A stretch of DNA of 64,000 nt from assembly GCA_013215095.1 (NCBI GenBank), contig JABSPM010000062.1, positions 1-64,000 of the forward strand, written 5' to 3'. Positions 53,666 through 63,098 of this stretch are shown piece after piece. The DNA comes from Flavobacteriaceae bacterium (GTDB lineage: Bacteria > Bacteroidota > Bacteroidia > Flavobacteriales > Flavobacteriaceae). Each line of letters starts with the position of its first letter. Position 1 is the first letter of the stretch. The notes beneath the pieces are model-generated. The model did not search any database. It worked only from the letters and a program-made list of their open reading frames with translations, and was not told the DNA's origin. A program made the position numbers and the translations under genes.

Positions 53666-54307
53666 ATGTCAGGAATATTAGATTTACTCAACAGTGATTT
53701 AGGAAAGAAAATAATTGGCGGTGTCTCTGGGCAAACAGGAGAATCTGCAGATAAAACTGGAAACCTATTAAGTATGGCAATGCCAGTATTAATGCAGGCT
53801 ATGAAACGTAATGCTTCTACGCCTGAAGGCGCAGAAGGTTTAATTGGAGCTTTAAACGGAAAACACGATGGAAGTATTCTAGACAACCTAGGCAGCCTAT
53901 TTAATGGCGGTGTTGACCAAGATGTTATGGATGATGGTGATAAAATTTTGGGTCATGTTTTAGGTGGGAAAAAAGAAAATGTAACTAATGCTTTAAGTGC
54001 TAAGTCTGGAATAGAAGCTGGTTCTGTATCAGAAATATTAAAAGTTGCTGCACCTCTTTTAATGGGAGTACTTGGAAAACAACAAAAAGAGCAACAGGCA
54101 TCCAGTCAAAATGGATTAGAAGGCTTATTGGGTGGTTTCCTAAATGGGAATTCGCCACAGCAAGAACAAAGCTTTTTAGAATCTATTCTTGATGCGGACG
54201 GTGATGGTAGCGTTATTGATGACGTTGCAGACATGGTACTTGGAAGTAGTAAAAAAAATGAAGGTGGACTTGGCAGTTTACTCGGTGGTATCTTCGGTAA
54301 AAAGTAA
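53666..54307 (+). CDS. DUF937 domain protein
   Basis: The 213-residue protein has the Gly/Leu-rich DUF937 pattern: GILDLLNSDLGKKIIGGVSG, LLSMAMPVLMQAMKRN, HVLGGKKENVTNALSAKSGI and KVAAPLLMGVLGKQQ. DADGDGSVIDDVADM near residue 178 looks like a single EF-hand/dockerin-type calcium loop. There is no signal peptide. Members are thought to be soluble helical-bundle proteins with no proven function. It is monocistronic between two terminators. Confidence 0.88.
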   Translation: MSGILDLLNSDLGKKIIGGVSGQTGESADKTGNLLSMAMPVLMQAMKRNASTPEGAEGLIGALNGKHDGSILDNLGSLFNGGVDQDVMDDGDKILGHVLGGKKENVTNALSAKSGIEAGSVSEILKVAAPLLMGVLGKQQKEQQASSQNGLEGLLGGFLNGNSPQQEQSFLESILDADGDGSVIDDVADMVLGSSKKNEGGLGSLLGGIFGKK

Positions 54308-54328
54308 TAAGCACCTATAATTGTAACA

Positions 54329-54357
54329 AGCCAAACACCTCGTGTTTGGCTTTTTTT
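54329..54357 (+). terminator. Terminator of the DUF937 gene
   Basis: AGCCAAACAC and GTGTTTGGCT pair perfectly across a 3-base loop, followed by T7. It lies about 20 bases after the stop codon. Confidence 0.92.
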
Positions 54358-54405
54358 AATACAAATATCAAAGTTTATTCGTATCTTACATTCAAAAGCT
54401 TTGAA

Positions 54406-54837
54406 ATGAAACATATTGTATTATATCTTGTGCTAGCTCTCGCGATAATTGCCTGCAATAGCTCTAAAGTTCACACAAAAGGCCAAGATAAAGTCACAAC
54501 AAAGTCACAAGACACTGTTAGAATTGCAAATGATTCTCTTGCCTATGAAATAATTATTATTGAACCAGGCTTTAACAGCTGGTTAAATGGACGAGGGAAG
54601 CCAAGGGGGTATTATTCTCAAAACTTCCTAGAATCTAGAAATCAACTATACGTTGCAGAATGGAACCGTAGAGTTCTCAACACAAATCAATTTGATACGC
54701 GTTTATATGAAATGCAAATAGATTACAATTCACAAATAGATTATGGCTATGAGGTCAATTATTTGCTCTACTATTATTTTATTTATTTTCAAAGACATTA
54801 TAAGCAACAATTAATAGGTTTTGTCTCCAGATTATAG
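54406..54837 (+). CDS. DUF6146 family lipoprotein
   Basis: From ATG 54406 the protein has 143 residues with lipobox LALAIIAC (Cys17). The mature domain, YEIIIIEPGFNSWLNGRGKP through LYVAEWNRRVLNTNQFDTRL, matches DUF6146, a short Bacteroidota family with aromatic C-terminal strands. Function is unknown. An upstream in-frame Met at 54346 lies inside the preceding terminator and is rejected. The DUF6787 gene follows by about 30 nt. Confidence 0.82.
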   Translation: MKHIVLYLVLALAIIACNSSKVHTKGQDKVTTKSQDTVRIANDSLAYEIIIIEPGFNSWLNGRGKPRGYYSQNFLESRNQLYVAEWNRRVLNTNQFDTRLYEMQIDYNSQIDYGYEVNYLLYYYFIYFQRHYKQQLIGFVSRL

Positions 54838-54870
54838 CTTATCTTTGTATAGATTTTTTCTAAATAAAAA

Positions 54871-55371
54871 ATGCACTGGTTTAAACAACGTTGGGAAATA
54901 CAACAGAATTGGCAACTCCTCTATCCTTTCATAGGAATTTTAGCGGTACTATATACCGCTTATAAGCTTGCACTTGTATGCTTTAAAACACATATTATCT
55001 ATACTATAATTAGCACTATAGCAACATCCATTGCGCTTGTGTATTTCGTTTTATGGCTTTTCAAAAGGCTAAAAAACAAATGGCAGGTTACATATCGCTG
55101 GCAAATGATAAGGATTTTTATCGTTTTTGCAATAACTGGTTCACTATCTTTAGTTGTTTCAAAACCTATTTTTGAGATTTTAGGATTTATTAAAGAAAAC
55201 TTTAACAGTCATAGTTTACTACTAATCTTATATTATATTCTAAAAATTATCTTAGTTTTGCCTTTTTATATCATATTACTTATTTTCTTTGGCTGGTTAT
55301 TAAATGAATTTGAATTCTTTTATAATTTTGCATCAAAGATGCTAAGACGATTTGGGATTAAACTGAAGTGA
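54871..55371 (+). CDS. DUF6787 family membrane protein
   Basis: This 166-residue inner-membrane protein has four hydrophobic segments near 18-40, 45-65, 80-100 and 118-145. The signature WFKQRWEIQQNWQLLYPFIG opens the protein and WQVTYRWQMIRIFIVFAITG lies in the middle. DUF6787 proteins are restricted to Bacteroidota and uncharacterised. It is in the same unit as DUF6146 upstream and the small His/Cys protein downstream. Confidence 0.82.
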   Translation: MHWFKQRWEIQQNWQLLYPFIGILAVLYTAYKLALVCFKTHIIYTIISTIATSIALVYFVLWLFKRLKNKWQVTYRWQMIRIFIVFAITGSLSLVVSKPIFEILGFIKENFNSHSLLLILYYILKIILVLPFYIILLIFFGWLLNEFEFFYNFASKMLRRFGIKLK

Positions 55372-55375
55372 TTTT

Positions 55376-55708
55376 TTGAAACATAGTCTAAAACATATAA
55401 TTCTTTTTGGCAGCGTAGCGTTCACGCTCACAATAGCAGTGTTATCACCTACTGCTTTGAAGTTTGCACATAGTTTTGAGCACCACGACCATGACATTTG
55501 TAAAACGCCACAAACACTTCATTTTCATGAATTAAAGTTTGATTGTGATTTATGTGATTTTCAATTAACACAAACGTATTTATTAAGTCAATTTGACTAC
55601 CAACTTTCTGAACAAACAACTCTGAATAAAACGGTTTCAGAGCAATATGAATTTAAGTATTGTCACCAACAACTATCCTTTTCTTTAAGAGGCCCTCCAT
55701 TATGTTAA
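55376..55708 (+). CDS. Small secreted His/Cys-rich protein preceding a TonB receptor
   Basis: The protein has 110 residues from a TTG start 4 nt after the DUF6787 stop. One N-terminal hydrophobic segment (HIILFGSVAFTLTIAVLSPT) is followed by a His-rich stretch (FEHHDHDICKTPQTLHFHEL) and a CDLCDF motif, with another Cys at KYCHQQ. It resembles short Bacteroidota proteins found just upstream of metal-related TonB receptors. Zinc or copper binding is a reasonable inference; no reaction is known. Confidence 0.65.
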   Translation: MKHSLKHIILFGSVAFTLTIAVLSPTALKFAHSFEHHDHDICKTPQTLHFHELKFDCDLCDFQLTQTYLLSQFDYQLSEQTTLNKTVSEQYEFKYCHQQLSFSLRGPPLC

Positions 55709-55756
55709 TATAATTAAGTACAAACTTATTTTTAACATTCAATTTATTAGTACATA

Positions 55757-58123
55757 ATGAAAAAAATATGCATTGGAGTTTTCCTTTGTATGTTTTGCTT
55801 ATGGAAGCTATCAGCACAACAAACATTTCGTATTAGTGGCTATGTCGTTGACAAACAATCGGAAACACCATTACAAGATGCCCTTGTTAAAGTAGCTAAC
55901 AATAAATATACAACAACTAACGATAAAGGCTATTTTAGTCTAGATAAATTGACAACTGGGACTTATCAACTCCAAGTAATATTATTGGGTCATAAGGATT
56001 ATTTTATAGAAATAACACTTCGTAGTAATCAGACTATTTACATTGCTTTAGAGGAAGAATTGAGTACCTTGTCTGAGGTTGTTCTTCATAGCAAAACTCA
56101 TCAAAGAGAAGCTAAAGAAACGGCAATAGTTTCTGAAGAAATCAATGAAACTTTTCTCGAGGAAAACAGAGAAAATAGTTTAATGCAGACCTTAAATAAA
56201 ATCGCTGGAGTTAGTTCAATTACAATTGGTTCGGGGCAATCTAAACCAGTAATTAGGGGACTAGGTTTTAACAGGGTAGCTGTTATTCAAAAAGGCATTA
56301 AACATGAAGCCCAACAATGGGGATCAGATCATGGACTTGAAATTGATCAATATGGCATTGATGAAATTCAAATTATAAAAGGCCCTGCGTCTTTAATGTA
56401 TGGTTCTGATGCTATTGCTGGCGTGGTAAATATTAGGCAAGATAAAATTCCAGAAAAAAACACATTTTCTGGAGAAATTAATTTGTTAGCAGAAACCAAC
56501 AATGATTTATTTGGTACTTCTGTAGGCATGCAATCGAGAAAAAACAAATGGTATTATAATGGGCGTTTAACATATAGAGATTATGCAGATTATAAGGTCC
56601 CTACAGATAGCATTAGGTATGACAATAATGTTTTTGAGTTGCATGACAATAATCTAAGAAACACGGCAGGAAAAGAGGCTAATGCTAGTTTTGGATTTGG
56701 ATATATATCCAATAAATTCAAAACCGAAACCTATATAAGTAATGTGCATGCTAAAACTGGTTTTTTTGCCAATGCGCATGGCTTTGAAGTAAGGCTTTCT
56801 GATATTGATTATGATGCATCCAACAGGGATATTGATTTGCCTTATCATAAGTTAAATCACATCAAACTAATTAACAATAGTAGTTTTATTTTTGATAAGC
56901 ATATCTTAAAATTTGGTTTAGGTTTTCAGAATAATTTAAGAGAAGAATATTCAGAACCAACGCCACATGGTTTTATGCCAAAACCCAGCAGTACTAAAGA
57001 ACGAAAATTCAATAAAAGCACATATATATTGAATGTTAAAGATGAGTTTGTACTAAATCATCATGATATTGTTATTGGCGCAAATACGGAATATCAAAAC
57101 AATCGTATTGGAGGATGGGGATTCTTAATTCCGGAGTATAAACGGTTTACCTCAGGAATATTTGTTTATGATAAATATATGGTCAAAGAGAATTTGTTTT
57201 TACAAGCCGGTTTGAGATATGATTTTGGCGTTGTAGATACTGTATCTTATTTCGATTGGTTTCAATCTGAAGTAAATAATGAAAATGGAACAACTTCTTC
57301 TCTATTCATACAAAGAGCTAAAGATCAAACATCTTATTTTTATAACACCAGTGCTTCCCTTGGTCTAAGTTATATTAGAGATAAGACATCTTATAAGCTT
57401 AATGTGGGAAAGAGTTTTCGTGTACCATTAGCCAACGAACTAGCTTCGAATGGTGTTAATTATCATATGTTTAGATATGAAAAAGGAAATCCAGACTTAG
57501 ATGCTGAATCTTCATATCAAATTGATGCACAAGTTACTTATGAAGCGAACAGTATAAACGTTTCGGTTACACCTTTTGTCAACTTCTTTGATAATTTTAT
57601 TTACTTAAACCCAACGTCAAATTATTACGAGACGCTTCAAATTTATGATTATACACAAACGCAAGTTTTCCGTTTTGGTGGAGAAATTAATGTAAATATT
57701 CAACCTTGGGAAGCATTGCAAGTTAATGCTTCGATTGAATATGTATATGGGAGACAAACCAGTGGTGTAAAAAAAGGCTTTGCATTACCCTTTTCGCCTC
57801 CCCTATCCTCATTTTTAAGTGTTACTTATGCGCTTAAAGATATGGCATGGTTTTTAAAGCCTCAGTTTAAAGCAGATTTTAGACTAACGGCAAAACAAGA
57901 AGATATTGTACCTCCAGAAGAATATACATCTGGGTATAATGTGCTTGGGGTTTCATTTATTTCTGAATTTGAAATGTTCAATTCCAAAAATAGATCGCAA
58001 TTGCGTATAAAAGTGAATAATGTGTTTGATACCAAATATTTTGATCATACCAGTTTCTATCGCTTGATTGATGTTCCTGAAGCTGGGCGAAACTTATCTG
58101 TATCCTTAACAATTCCATTCTAA
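55757..58123 (+). CDS. TonB-dependent outer-membrane receptor, probable metal/metallophore type
   Basis: The 788-residue receptor has signal peptide MKKICIGVFLCMFCLWKLSA. A CarboxypepD_reg-like domain covers about 25-105 and a plug about 115-230 (KPVIRGLGFNRVAVIQKGIK, IIKGPASLMYGSDAIAGVVN). A 22-strand barrel ends in the aromatic strand NLSVSLTIPF. It has the vitamin B12/zinc-like plug features EAQQWGSDHGLEID and EVRLSDIDYDA. Together with a His-rich upstream protein and two His/Asp-rich lipoproteins downstream, it likely imports a divalent metal such as zinc. The ligand is inferred, not proven. Confidence 0.9.
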   Translation: MKKICIGVFLCMFCLWKLSAQQTFRISGYVVDKQSETPLQDALVKVANNKYTTTNDKGYFSLDKLTTGTYQLQVILLGHKDYFIEITLRSNQTIYIALEEELSTLSEVVLHSKTHQREAKETAIVSEEINETFLEENRENSLMQTLNKIAGVSSITIGSGQSKPVIRGLGFNRVAVIQKGIKHEAQQWGSDHGLEIDQYGIDEIQIIKGPASLMYGSDAIAGVVNIRQDKIPEKNTFSGEINLLAETNNDLFGTSVGMQSRKNKWYYNGRLTYRDYADYKVPTDSIRYDNNVFELHDNNLRNTAGKEANASFGFGYISNKFKTETYISNVHAKTGFFANAHGFEVRLSDIDYDASNRDIDLPYHKLNHIKLINNSSFIFDKHILKFGLGFQNNLREEYSEPTPHGFMPKPSSTKERKFNKSTYILNVKDEFVLNHHDIVIGANTEYQNNRIGGWGFLIPEYKRFTSGIFVYDKYMVKENLFLQAGLRYDFGVVDTVSYFDWFQSEVNNENGTTSSLFIQRAKDQTSYFYNTSASLGLSYIRDKTSYKLNVGKSFRVPLANELASNGVNYHMFRYEKGNPDLDAESSYQIDAQVTYEANSINVSVTPFVNFFDNFIYLNPTSNYYETLQIYDYTQTQVFRFGGEINVNIQPWEALQVNASIEYVYGRQTSGVKKGFALPFSPPLSSFLSVTYALKDMAWFLKPQFKADFRLTAKQEDIVPPEEYTSGYNVLGVSFISEFEMFNSKNRSQLRIKVNNVFDTKYFDHTSFYRLIDVPEAGRNLSVSLTIPF

Positions 58124-58145
58124 TAAAACATGAAAAATATAACTT

Positions 58146-58628
58146 ATGACTATTAGTTTAAAACCAATGATTTTAGTAGTGCTAATGCTGTGCTTTATTA
58201 CAACATCATGCAGTAGTGATGATGACAACACAGACACTACAAAACCAACAATAACAATAAATTATGATGGTGGTTTCCCTCAGGCTTGCGAAGCATTAGA
58301 AAGAGGACAAACCTATACATTCAAAGCTCAGGTAGCAGACAATGTTGCTTTGGCATCATATAGCCTAGACATTCATCATAACTTTGACCATCATACCCAT
58401 GACGATCAGATAGGTGACTGTGAATTTCATGACGATAAAACTCCCATAAATCCTTTTTTGGTATTAGAGAATTATAGTATCTCTGGAGAGCAACAATCCT
58501 ATGAAATTGCATTAGAAATTAGTATCCCAAATGATGTTGATACAGGGGATTATCACTGTGAATATTCTGTTATAGATAAAACAGGATGGCGAAGTCAAAC
58601 AAGTATTGACATAACAATTATAGAATAA
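58146..58628 (+). CDS. DUF4625 lipoprotein with His-rich motif
   Basis: The 160-residue lipoprotein has CFITTSC (Cys22) followed by SSDDDN, an acidic stretch like the Bacteroidota lipoprotein export signal for the cell surface. The single DUF4625 beta-sandwich has SLDIHHNFDHHTHDDQIGDC with many histidines and acidic residues facing one loop. This suggests divalent metal capture next to the TonB receptor 22 nt upstream. No enzyme motif is present. Confidence 0.82.
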   Translation: MTISLKPMILVVLMLCFITTSCSSDDDNTDTTKPTITINYDGGFPQACEALERGQTYTFKAQVADNVALASYSLDIHHNFDHHTHDDQIGDCEFHDDKTPINPFLVLENYSISGEQQSYEIALEISIPNDVDTGDYHCEYSVIDKTGWRSQTSIDITIIE

Positions 58629-58657
58629 TTAAAATATAAAATATTTAAAAATATAAA

Positions 58658-59410
58658 ATGAAAAATTTAGCAAACCTTAGACATAACCTAGCATGCATTA
58701 TGCTATTCATTTTTGGACTCACTATAAACTCTTGTACTAGCGACGATGAGGATAATAATGTATTAAGTGCTCCAGTAATTAATACAGAAGATATAGAAAT
58801 AGGTCATGACAATTCACATTCTGCAACTCCAGGAACCGAACTTCATCTCGATGTAGAAATAGAAGCTGAAGGCAAAATAAGTACAATAGCAATAGAGCTT
58901 CACAAAGAAGATGGTTATGGTGAAGAGTATGAGTATGAATGGACCGAATTTGAAGGTCTACTTAACTTAGATTTCCATGAACACTATGAAATTCCTGCTT
59001 CAGCAACAATTGGAGAATATCATTTTCATTTCGTTGTAACAGATATGGAAGGAAGTCAAACGTCTTATGAAGCTGATTTCAATTTGGTTAATGGTCCTGT
59101 AATTGTTGCTACAGTAATTGGAGAAAACAATAGTCATACAGGTACTCCGGGAGAAGAATTGCATATGGACGTTGAAATAGAAGCTCAAGGAGGAATAAGT
59201 ACAATAGAAATAGAGCTACACAAGGAAGATGGTTCTGATGAAGAATATGAGTATGAGTGGACTTATAGTGGAGAAACAGCTTTAGACTTCCATGAACATT
59301 ATGAAATTCCTGCCAATGCGTCAACAGGAGAATACCATTTCCATTTTGTTGTTACAGACCTCTTAGGTAACCAAACGAGTTACGATGCAGAATTTGAAAT
59401 TGAAAATTAA
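58658..59410 (+). CDS. DUF4625 lipoprotein with two tandem domains
   Basis: The 250-residue lipoprotein has lipobox LTINSC (Cys26) followed by TSDDED, again resembling a surface-export signal. Two DUF4625 domains (about 40-145 and 148-250) are internal duplicates: IELHKEDGYGEEYEYEWT and IELHKEDGSDEEYEYEWT, DFHEHYEIPA and GEYHFHFVVTD occur in both. The histidine and glutamate clusters are repeated, so it could bind twice the metal. It is the third member of the receptor operon. Confidence 0.82.
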   Translation: MKNLANLRHNLACIMLFIFGLTINSCTSDDEDNNVLSAPVINTEDIEIGHDNSHSATPGTELHLDVEIEAEGKISTIAIELHKEDGYGEEYEYEWTEFEGLLNLDFHEHYEIPASATIGEYHFHFVVTDMEGSQTSYEADFNLVNGPVIVATVIGENNSHTGTPGEELHMDVEIEAQGGISTIEIELHKEDGSDEEYEYEWTYSGETALDFHEHYEIPANASTGEYHFHFVVTDLLGNQTSYDAEFEIEN

Positions 59411-59490
59411 TATTAATTTAAAACACTAATTATACTTTGCAAAAAGAGCGCCTTTACAAAAAACTAATTATACTGTTGTAGAGCATATAT

Positions 59491-59599
59491 CGTATGGAAA
59501 TGACTTAAAAACTTTAGAAAACTTACAGTTTTAATTTGACATGAGTTGGGTTATACCAAATCGTATGTCATGACCAAACTTTAAAGTACTTTCCATACG
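59491..59599. repeat. Short inverted-repeat element of unknown origin
   Basis: CGTATGGAAATGACTT at 59491 is inverted at the right end (AAAGTACTTTCCATACG, ending 59599), with about 20 matching positions over 25. A third partial copy (CGTATGTCATGACCAAACTT) lies inside near 59562. It could be a MITE relic or a structured RNA element. Its ends do not match the ATACC-type family. Confidence 0.4.
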
Positions 59600-59646
59600 G
59601 TTACAAAAAAACCCCTAATAATTAATAGCAGTTAAAGGCGTTCTTT

Positions 59647-59937
59647 TTATTTAGAATTAACTTCAATAATTTGTTCCTTTTGTCCAGTAAAAACATAACT
59701 ATACAGCCACATTAGTGTAAATGTTGGTATAACATCTAATCCTGGCATAGCTTCTTCAATAAAGACAATAGCTCCTGCAATTTTACCTGTGTTACCCTTA
59801 TACATTTTTAGCATTAACCACGCCGATATTGGCGCCCATATCACATCAATCAATTCTCCCAATCCTGGTAATAAAAAGCTTGTATATCCAAAGGCATCAA
59901 AAACTAAACTCAAGGCTAGTTTTTTATATTTGTTCAT
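59647..59937 (-). CDS. Small two-helix membrane protein
   Basis: The protein has 96 residues from ATG 59937 with two or three hydrophobic segments (LALSLVFDAFGYTSFLLPGL, IAGAIVFIEEAMPGLDVIPT, LMWLYSYVF). The Gly/Pro-containing second loop is conserved in similar small Bacteroidota proteins. I do not recognise a function. It is a single gene, convergent with the DUF4625 operon, and is flanked by non-coding DNA. Confidence 0.7.
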   Translation of the reverse strand: MNKYKKLALSLVFDAFGYTSFLLPGLGELIDVIWAPISAWLMLKMYKGNTGKIAGAIVFIEEAMPGLDVIPTFTLMWLYSYVFTGQKEQIIEVNSK

Positions 59938-59977
59938 CGTTTTAAAATTCATAGTGTATTGTTTTATAGAAACATAA

Positions 59978-60540
59978 CAAAAAACATACCAACTTTATAC
60001 GACACTATTTTTAGGATTTTGTGGCAGCACTTAAAAGTGATTTTAGAATGTATAGAGTAGTCTAACCTGCGTTATATTTAGATAATATCAGGGATTTTTA
60101 TATGAAAACGGAACGCATATCATGTGGGCTGTGTACAACATTTTTTTCTTCCAACGTTCTATTACCTCATTTCAAATTGATTGGCTTAAATAAGTAAACA
60201 CAATATTTTCAATACATTTGAGATATAAATCTAAAGCTTACCCTGTAGACGTAACAAATATCTATGCGACGCATGTCATTTCTTCATAATACGTTATCCT
60301 ACCAGTTATATAAACAAGGATTTTTAGCAGCACATTGTTTTATGAGGTTTCAAACCCGAAGACATCAGGTAAATAGCGTGATACCTATCATGCCAACATT
60401 AAATGAGATATTTTAACCTTTAGTTATGATAGTTTTATAAATCAAACATTAATTTTATAAAAACTGTAACATTTAAAAAAAATAACGTCTTTATAACAGA
60501 CAATCGCATCATCAATCAAAAATTATAAGTATTTCAAATA
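59978..60540. other. 560-bp non-coding stretch
   Basis: All frames are interrupted and no tRNA, hairpin with T-tract or relic of a known protein could be recognised. A motif (GGATTTT-GCAGCAC) occurs twice, near 60015 and 60318. It may be degraded accessory DNA; the last 60 bases hold the promoter region of the DUF5916 gene. Confidence 0.4.
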
Positions 60541-63060
60541 ATGAAACGACTACTTTTTAACATCCTATTTTTTCTTAGCATTCTATCATCTATCGGACAA
60601 ACTAAAAAAGCTTTACATATTAAGAGAACTCAAATTGCTCCAAAAATTGATGGTATTCTGAATGATGAAGCATGGAAAAATGCCGAAGTTGCAACAGATT
60701 TTGTACAATTTAAACCAGAACCTGGGCTTAAAATTCCTAAAAACAAAAGTACGAGTGTAAAAATGACTTACGATGACAATGCACTTTATGTTTCTGCATA
60801 TTTAAAGGATAACCCAGAACATATTCAAAAACAACTAACCAGCAGGGATGAATTTGGTACTTCCGATTTTTTTATTCTTGTACTTAATCCTAATAACGAT
60901 GGACAAAATGATGTTGAATTTTTTGTATTCGCTTCAGGAACACAAGGAGATGCTGTTTCTAACCCTTCTAATGGCGAAGATTTTGGTTGGAGTGCCGTTT
61001 GGGATAGTGCTGTGAAAATTGTAGATGATGGTTGGATTGTAGAAATTAAAATTCCTTATCGTGCTTTACGATTTTCAATAGACGTTGAAACTTGGGGCGT
61101 TAATTTTCATAGAGTTTTTATTTCGGACAACAACCACTATACCTGGAATCCAATTGATATCACCAAAGGCTATATAGGCTTATATCACGGCGAATTAAAA
61201 GGCATCACTAACATAGCGCCACCAGTTAGATTAAATCTCTACCCTTTTGGAACAACGGTCTTTAACACTGAAGAACGACCCAATTTTAAAATGGGTTTAG
61301 ATATAAAGTATGGTATTACTGAAAACTTAACCTTGGACGCCACTTTAATTCCAGATTTTAGTCAAGCATCTTTTGATGATGTTAGATTAAATCTTGGTCC
61401 ATTTGAACAAACTTTTGGAGAACAACGGCAATTTTTCAAAGAAGGTGTAGATTTGTTTAGCAAAGGTAATTTATTCTTTTCTCGACGTGTTGGTGGTGCC
61501 CCCTCTTATACCCCAGATTTAGATGATAATGAAGAGACAGTTGACTATCCCGACGAAGTAAAAGTTTTAAATGCTATAAAATTATCTGGACGAACAAAAA
61601 AAGGCTTTGGTATTGGTGTATTTAATGCTATTACTGAAAAAACAGAAACAACCATTCAGAATACCGAAACTAATGAAAAGAGAAGTGAAGTTGTAGAACC
61701 TTTTACAAATTACAATATTCTCGTTGTAGACCAGCAATTTAATGGTAATTCCTCTGTGAGTGTATTGAACACAAATGTGATAAGAGAAGGACATTATAGA
61801 GATGGCAATGTTACTGCCGTGTTAAGCGATTATTTCAACAAAAGAAACACGTACAACATTAGAAGTGATATAAAAATGAGTAATGTTAATGGCATAGATA
61901 AAAATGATGCCATTAATACAGGCCTTAGTGGTTTTTTACAAGCTGGAAAATCTCATGGAAAATTTAGATACAGTGGAGATATTAGTCTTTCTGATGACAA
62001 CTATGATATTAATGATTTGGGGTTAAATTTTAGGAATAATTTTCTAAACGTTGGCGCAGATTTTAATTATAGAATTTTTAAGCCTACAAAACGTTTAAAC
62101 AATTTTTACATCAATATGTATGTCAATCATGAAAGACTCTACAAACCTAATACCGTGACAGGAACAAATTTTGGATTGTCTTTGGATAGTCAAACCAAAA
62201 AATTACACTGGTTTACACTTAATTTAAGGATGGCGGCAGGGCAACAATATGATTATTTTGAGCCTAGAGATTTTGAAAATAAACTCTATTTTGTTTTTAA
62301 AAACATTGGAAGTATAAATGGTGCAATAAATACCAATTCAAACAAACGTCTTTCGCTAAGACTAGGTTCAGGTACTTGGCACGCCTTTGATAAATCCCGT
62401 GACCTTTTTGGATACTATATTCGTGTTTCTCCTAATTTTAGAGTTAATGACAAACTAACAACCAACGTCCAATTTAATTACACCAATAACAAAGGTAGCC
62501 GAGGATATGCCAATGAATCTAACACGATTGAAAATGAAATTATTTTTGGAGAGCGCGATATAGAAACTATTGTACTGCGTTTTTCTGGCAGTTATACTTT
62601 CAATCCTTTTCATAATATAAATTTGGTATTTAGAAATTATTGGACAACCGTAACTTATGATAGAAACCCTTATTTTTTACAAGAAGACGGCAGTCTAATA
62701 CTACAACCTGAAACTTTTGAAGACCTTGGTTTAGACACTTCTAATGTTAACTTTAGCACATGGAATTTTGATTTAAACTACACTTGGCAAGTAGCGCCAG
62801 GAAGTTTTTTAACCGCTTTGTACAGAAATCAATTGTCACATTCTGATACAGCCTCTGGAAGAGGATTTAATAACAGTATGGATACTTTGTTTGACCAAAA
62901 TTTTAATCATACAGTATCTTTAAGACTTCAATATTTTCTTGATTTTAATAGCGTTAAAACGATTTTTAAACCAAAACATCAACCTAAACAATCTACTCAG
63001 CTTAGCCCCCTATTTCATAATAGCGAAGCGACAAAACCTTATATGTTTGGAAAACCATGA
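60541..63060 (+). CDS. DUF5916 outer-membrane protein with CBM9-like N-terminus
   Basis: The 839-residue protein has signal peptide MKRLLFNILFFLSILSSIGQ. A carbohydrate-binding family 9-like domain covers residues 20-215 (KIDGILNDEAWKNAEVATDF, LYVSAYLKDNPEHIQKQL, WIVEIKIPYRALRFSIDVET, WGVNFHR). A DUF5916 beta-barrel-like region fills the rest (TLDATLIPDFSQASFDDVRL, GEQRQFFKEGVDLF). The family is widespread in Bacteroidota and probably sits in the outer membrane. The ligand is unproven. It precedes the ABC ATPase by 38 nt. Confidence 0.88.
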   Translation: MKRLLFNILFFLSILSSIGQTKKALHIKRTQIAPKIDGILNDEAWKNAEVATDFVQFKPEPGLKIPKNKSTSVKMTYDDNALYVSAYLKDNPEHIQKQLTSRDEFGTSDFFILVLNPNNDGQNDVEFFVFASGTQGDAVSNPSNGEDFGWSAVWDSAVKIVDDGWIVEIKIPYRALRFSIDVETWGVNFHRVFISDNNHYTWNPIDITKGYIGLYHGELKGITNIAPPVRLNLYPFGTTVFNTEERPNFKMGLDIKYGITENLTLDATLIPDFSQASFDDVRLNLGPFEQTFGEQRQFFKEGVDLFSKGNLFFSRRVGGAPSYTPDLDDNEETVDYPDEVKVLNAIKLSGRTKKGFGIGVFNAITEKTETTIQNTETNEKRSEVVEPFTNYNILVVDQQFNGNSSVSVLNTNVIREGHYRDGNVTAVLSDYFNKRNTYNIRSDIKMSNVNGIDKNDAINTGLSGFLQAGKSHGKFRYSGDISLSDDNYDINDLGLNFRNNFLNVGADFNYRIFKPTKRLNNFYINMYVNHERLYKPNTVTGTNFGLSLDSQTKKLHWFTLNLRMAAGQQYDYFEPRDFENKLYFVFKNIGSINGAINTNSNKRLSLRLGSGTWHAFDKSRDLFGYYIRVSPNFRVNDKLTTNVQFNYTNNKGSRGYANESNTIENEIIFGERDIETIVLRFSGSYTFNPFHNINLVFRNYWTTVTYDRNPYFLQEDGSLILQPETFEDLGLDTSNVNFSTWNFDLNYTWQVAPGSFLTALYRNQLSHSDTASGRGFNNSMDTLFDQNFNHTVSLRLQYFLDFNSVKTIFKPKHQPKQSTQLSPLFHNSEATKPYMFGKP

Positions 63061-63098
63061 GGTTAATCTCAGATTAAAATAGTATTTTCGGCGTCTAT

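Noticed and set aside
59440-59490. Another MITE right end near the DUF4625 operon
   Set aside because: Only a loose resemblance (AAAAAGAGCGCC, CTAATT) with no matching inverted partner.
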